This document shows, one piece after another, positions 61,774-64,000 of a DNA stretch of 64,000 bases (positions are counted from its first letter, which is position 1; every line of letters starts with the position of its first letter). The notes under the pieces are model-generated. The model saw nothing but the letters and a program-made list of their open reading frames with translations. It was not told the DNA's origin and did not search any database. The position numbers were made by a program, and so were the translations under genes. The DNA is from Acidimicrobiaceae bacterium (GTDB lineage Bacteria; Actinomycetota; Acidimicrobiia; Acidimicrobiales; Ilumatobacteraceae), in assembly GCA_020637235.1 (NCBI GenBank), contig JACJWG010000004.1, forward strand, positions 124,001-188,000, in the 5' to 3' direction.

Positions 61774-64000
61774 TCAGTCCGAGTGTGTGCCCTCGGCACC
61801 GGTGCGCATCGGCGTGTCGAACACGAGATGCTCGGGTGGCTGCGGCCGGGCGAAGTAGAAGCCCTGCAGGTTGTCGCTGCCGAGACCGCTCAGGCGGTCG
61901 GCTTCGTGGGCGGTCTCCACGCCCTCGGCGGTGATCGTGGCGCCGAGCAGGTGTCCGGTGTCGATGATCAACTTCACGATCGACGCCTCGTGGGGGTTGG
62001 TGGCCGCGTTGGCGGTGAAGGACCGATCGATCTTCAAGATGTCGACGGGCAACGATCGCAGGTGGGCGAGCGAGGTGTAGCCGGTGCCGAAGTCGTCGAT
62101 CGACACGAGGATGCCCCGGTCGCGCAGACGTTGCAGCTTCACCGCAGCGGCGGCCAGATCCTCGAGCAGGGCACTCTCGGTGATCTCGACGATGATCGTC
62201 TCGGGCGGCACCCCGTGGCGCTCCAACGGTTCGAGCACGTGGTCGACGAAGCGGTCGTGCGCGAGATGGCGTCCCGACACGTTGATCGCGACCGGGGTGT
62301 CGGCGAAGCCGGGATCACGTCGCCACGTCGCCACCTGGCGTGCGACCGACTCGATGACCCAGCGGTCGAGGTCGATGATCAGCGCGCTCCGCTCGGCGAA
62401 GCCGATGAAGGTGTCCGGCGGCACCAATCCCTGCTCGCCCGGTCGGGCCCACCGGACCAGCGCCTCCAGCGCGTGCAGGTCGCCGGTGTCGACGTCGATG
62501 ATCGGTTGGTAGTGCACGACCAGCTCGTCGTGGTCGATCGCACGACGGATCGCGAGCGACAGGTCGGCCGTCTCGGCCATCTGCTTGCGGAGGTCCTCGT
62601 CGCAGATCTCGATGCCGCCCCGCCCGACCTCCTTCGCTCGGTACACGGCGAGGTCGGCGTCGCGCAGGAGCTCGTCGGCGGTGAGGTCGCTCTGCGATGC
62701 GAGCGCGATGCCGATGCTCGCACCCACCGTCACCCGCACGCCGGTCAGCTCGATCGGTTCGGTGAGGGCGGCGACGATCCGTCGGGCGAGCTCGACGGCG
62801 TCGTCGATGCCGCCCACCGGCTCGGCGATCACCACGAACTCGTCGCCGCCGAGACGGCCCACGTGGTCGCCCTCACGGACGTGGTTCACGAGGCGCTGGG
62901 CGATCGTGGTGAGCACCGTGTCGCCGGCGTGGTGGCCGTGGTGGTCGTTCACGTCCTTGAAGTGATCGAGATCGACGAAGAGCACCGCCAGCTCGGCGCC
63001 GGAGCGCGTCGTGCGGGCGAGCGAGCGGGTGAGCTGTGCCATCGACGCGCTGCGGTTGGGGAGCTTGGTGAGCCCGTCGTGCGAGGCCTCGTGCGCCAGG
63101 CGGCGACGGAACTCGTCCTGTTGCGAGAGCGCCGCGCGCAAGGTGCCGACGGCGTGCTGGAGCGCGAGACCGAGGCCACCCGGCGCGGTCGCGTCGAGCA
63201 CGTCGGCGTCGAGGTCGCCGATCGCCAACGCCCGAGCCTGCTGGGTGACGAGATCGATGTGTGCCGAGGCGTCGCGGATCGCGATCGCAGCCGCCTTCAC
63301 CTCCACGGGCCCCTGGACGGCGACGGCGCTCGACTCCTGGTTGTTCTGCAGGTCGTGCGTCGATCGGCGCAGGGCACGCAGCGGCACCACGATGAACCGT
63401 GCGGCGAGGAGCGCGGTCAGCAGCGAGGCGAGTGTCAGCAGCGTCGACCGCTCGTAGGCAGCCCGGATCGCCTCGTCGGCGTCGGTGCCCATGTCGGCCG
63501 TGGCATCGAGCACGTCGGCCACGGTGGCGTCGAGCAGCGACACGGTGAGGTCGGTCGACTCGGTGGCCGCTCGGTACACGGTGACGAAGCCCTGCACATC
63601 ACCCACGATGCTCTCGAGCGAGACCGGCGCGCCGACCGTCGGCACACCCTGCGACAGCCCATCGGCGACGAGCGCCTCGACCGACGTCGAGAACGACGCG
63701 AGGTTCGGCTCGGCGGCGATCGCGTCGAGCACGTCGGGCAGCCGCGTCGACTCGGCGGTCGCCAGGGTCGCGAGCCCGCGTTCGATGTCGTCGCGGAGGC
63801 CGATCAACCGGCGGAGCTCGTCCGCCGGAGCGCCACGTACGTCGAAGCGGACCGCGAACGACGCGGTGAACTGCTGGGAGATCGCCCCACGTGTGCGCAC
63901 CGCCACCTCGAGCAGGTCGACGGTGTCGCGCAACCGGGCGCCCGACGCGCCGGGCCGGGACGTCGCCAGGTCGTCGAGCTGCGCCTCGAGGGTCGCCCGG
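61774..64000 (-). CDS. GGDEF-EAL c-di-GMP signalling protein, partial at window edge
   Basis: The reading frame is open to base 64000, so the N-terminus lies outside. The visible 740 or so residues start with an extracytoplasmic helical sensor region, a transmembrane helix (TLASLLTALLAARFIVVPL), a linker, a GGDEF domain with intact RLGGDEFVVI (cyclase) and an EAL domain with EALVRW, INVSGRHLA, VEITES, DDFGTGYTSL, KIDRSF and TAEGVE (phosphodiesterase). Both catalytic signatures seem complete, so it may make, degrade or switch between both activities for cyclic di-GMP. The signal sensed is unknown. Confidence 0.9.
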   Translation of the reverse strand, partial: RATLEAQLDDLATSRPGASGARLRDTVDLLEVAVRTRGAISQQFTASFAVRFDVRGAPADELRRLIGLRDDIERGLATLATAESTRLPDVLDAIAAEPNLASFSTSVEALVADGLSQGVPTVGAPVSLESIVGDVQGFVTVYRAATESTDLTVSLLDATVADVLDATADMGTDADEAIRAAYERSTLLTLASLLTALLAARFIVVPLRALRRSTHDLQNNQESSAVAVQGPVEVKAAAIAIRDASAHIDLVTQQARALAIGDLDADVLDATAPGGLGLALQHAVGTLRAALSQQDEFRRRLAHEASHDGLTKLPNRSASMAQLTRSLARTTRSGAELAVLFVDLDHFKDVNDHHGHHAGDTVLTTIAQRLVNHVREGDHVGRLGGDEFVVIAEPVGGIDDAVELARRIVAALTEPIELTGVRVTVGASIGIALASQSDLTADELLRDADLAVYRAKEVGRGGIEICDEDLRKQMAETADLSLAIRRAIDHDELVVHYQPIIDVDTGDLHALEALVRWARPGEQGLVPPDTFIGFAERSALIIDLDRWVIESVARQVATWRRDPGFADTPVAINVSGRHLAHDRFVDHVLEPLERHGVPPETIIVEITESALLEDLAAAAVKLQRLRDRGILVSIDDFGTGYTSLAHLRSLPVDILKIDRSFTANAATNPHEASIVKLIIDTGHLLGATITAEGVETAHEADRLSGLGSDNLQGFYFARPQPPEHLVFDTPMRTGAEGTHSD

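Overview
The window is very GC-rich and densely packed, with many GTG starts, many 1-4 bp stop/start overlaps and no rRNA, tRNA, phage or insertion-sequence gene that I can see. Three F420/LLM-type oxidoreductases, a monomeric NADP isocitrate dehydrogenase, an Rv2629/baeRF-type release-factor-like protein beside a universal stress protein, a carotenoid oxygenase and a fused thioredoxin-reductase/methyltransferase point to an actinobacterium. The mix resembles free-living Acidimicrobiia (Ilumatobacter-like), but the lineage is inference from gene content, not a phylogenetic result.

Layout. 1-9.5 kb: 8-oxoguanine-deaminase-type amidohydrolase, a serpin lipoprotein, a split-barrel flavoprotein, a divergent pair (oxidoreductase-methyltransferase fusion and XRE-cupin regulator), an acyl-CoA synthetase and a membrane EAL phosphodiesterase. 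9.5-19.7 kb: S9 peptidase, histidine phosphatase, an aminotransferase-aldehyde dehydrogenase pair, a dienelactone-hydrolase-like enzyme, an AhpD-like protein and three LLM oxidoreductases. 19.7-24.4 kb (minus strand): cydB, cydA, a Fur-family repressor and a two-gene permease module (TIGR03943 type plus ArsP/YcgR-like), probably metal-linked. 24.4-27.7 kb: a striking palindrome array, a universal stress protein divergent from the Rv2629-like protein, and two almost identical exported DsrE-type genes with different signal peptides.

27.8-38.2 kb: amidohydrolase, DinB-like protein, an operon of diheme peroxidase lipoprotein, membrane molybdopterin oxidoreductase and TPR protein, an SDR, a CaCA antiporter with an odd 5' end, a large LuxR-type regulator and a small DMT-type transporter. 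38.2-45.8 kb: a minus-strand catabolic operon (two small ORFs, N-acyl-D-amino-acid-deacylase-like amidohydrolase, epoxide-hydrolase-like enzyme, FAD monooxygenase) divergent from a TetR gene with a dyad between them, then a carotenoid oxygenase and a frameshifted nucleotidyltransferase. 45.9-50.5 kb: an 812-residue lipoprotein of unknown function converging on a NarL-type two-component system. 50.5-64 kb: isocitrate dehydrogenase, GPP34-like protein, serine hydrolase, a topoisomerase-IV-like gene pair, DUF808 membrane protein, a metal-chelate binding lipoprotein and a GGDEF-EAL protein that runs off the right edge.

Themes. Redox and stress physiology recurs (bd oxidase, exported DsrE proteins, diheme peroxidase, Mo oxidoreductase, UspA, possible hibernation factor). 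c-di-GMP turnover is represented twice. Several start codons lie 6-8 nt after a TANNNT hexamer, which suggests leaderless transcripts. The most unusual non-coding feature is a family of strong intergenic palindromes placed just 3' of stop codons, culminating in a roughly 72-bp-period array at 24475-24813.
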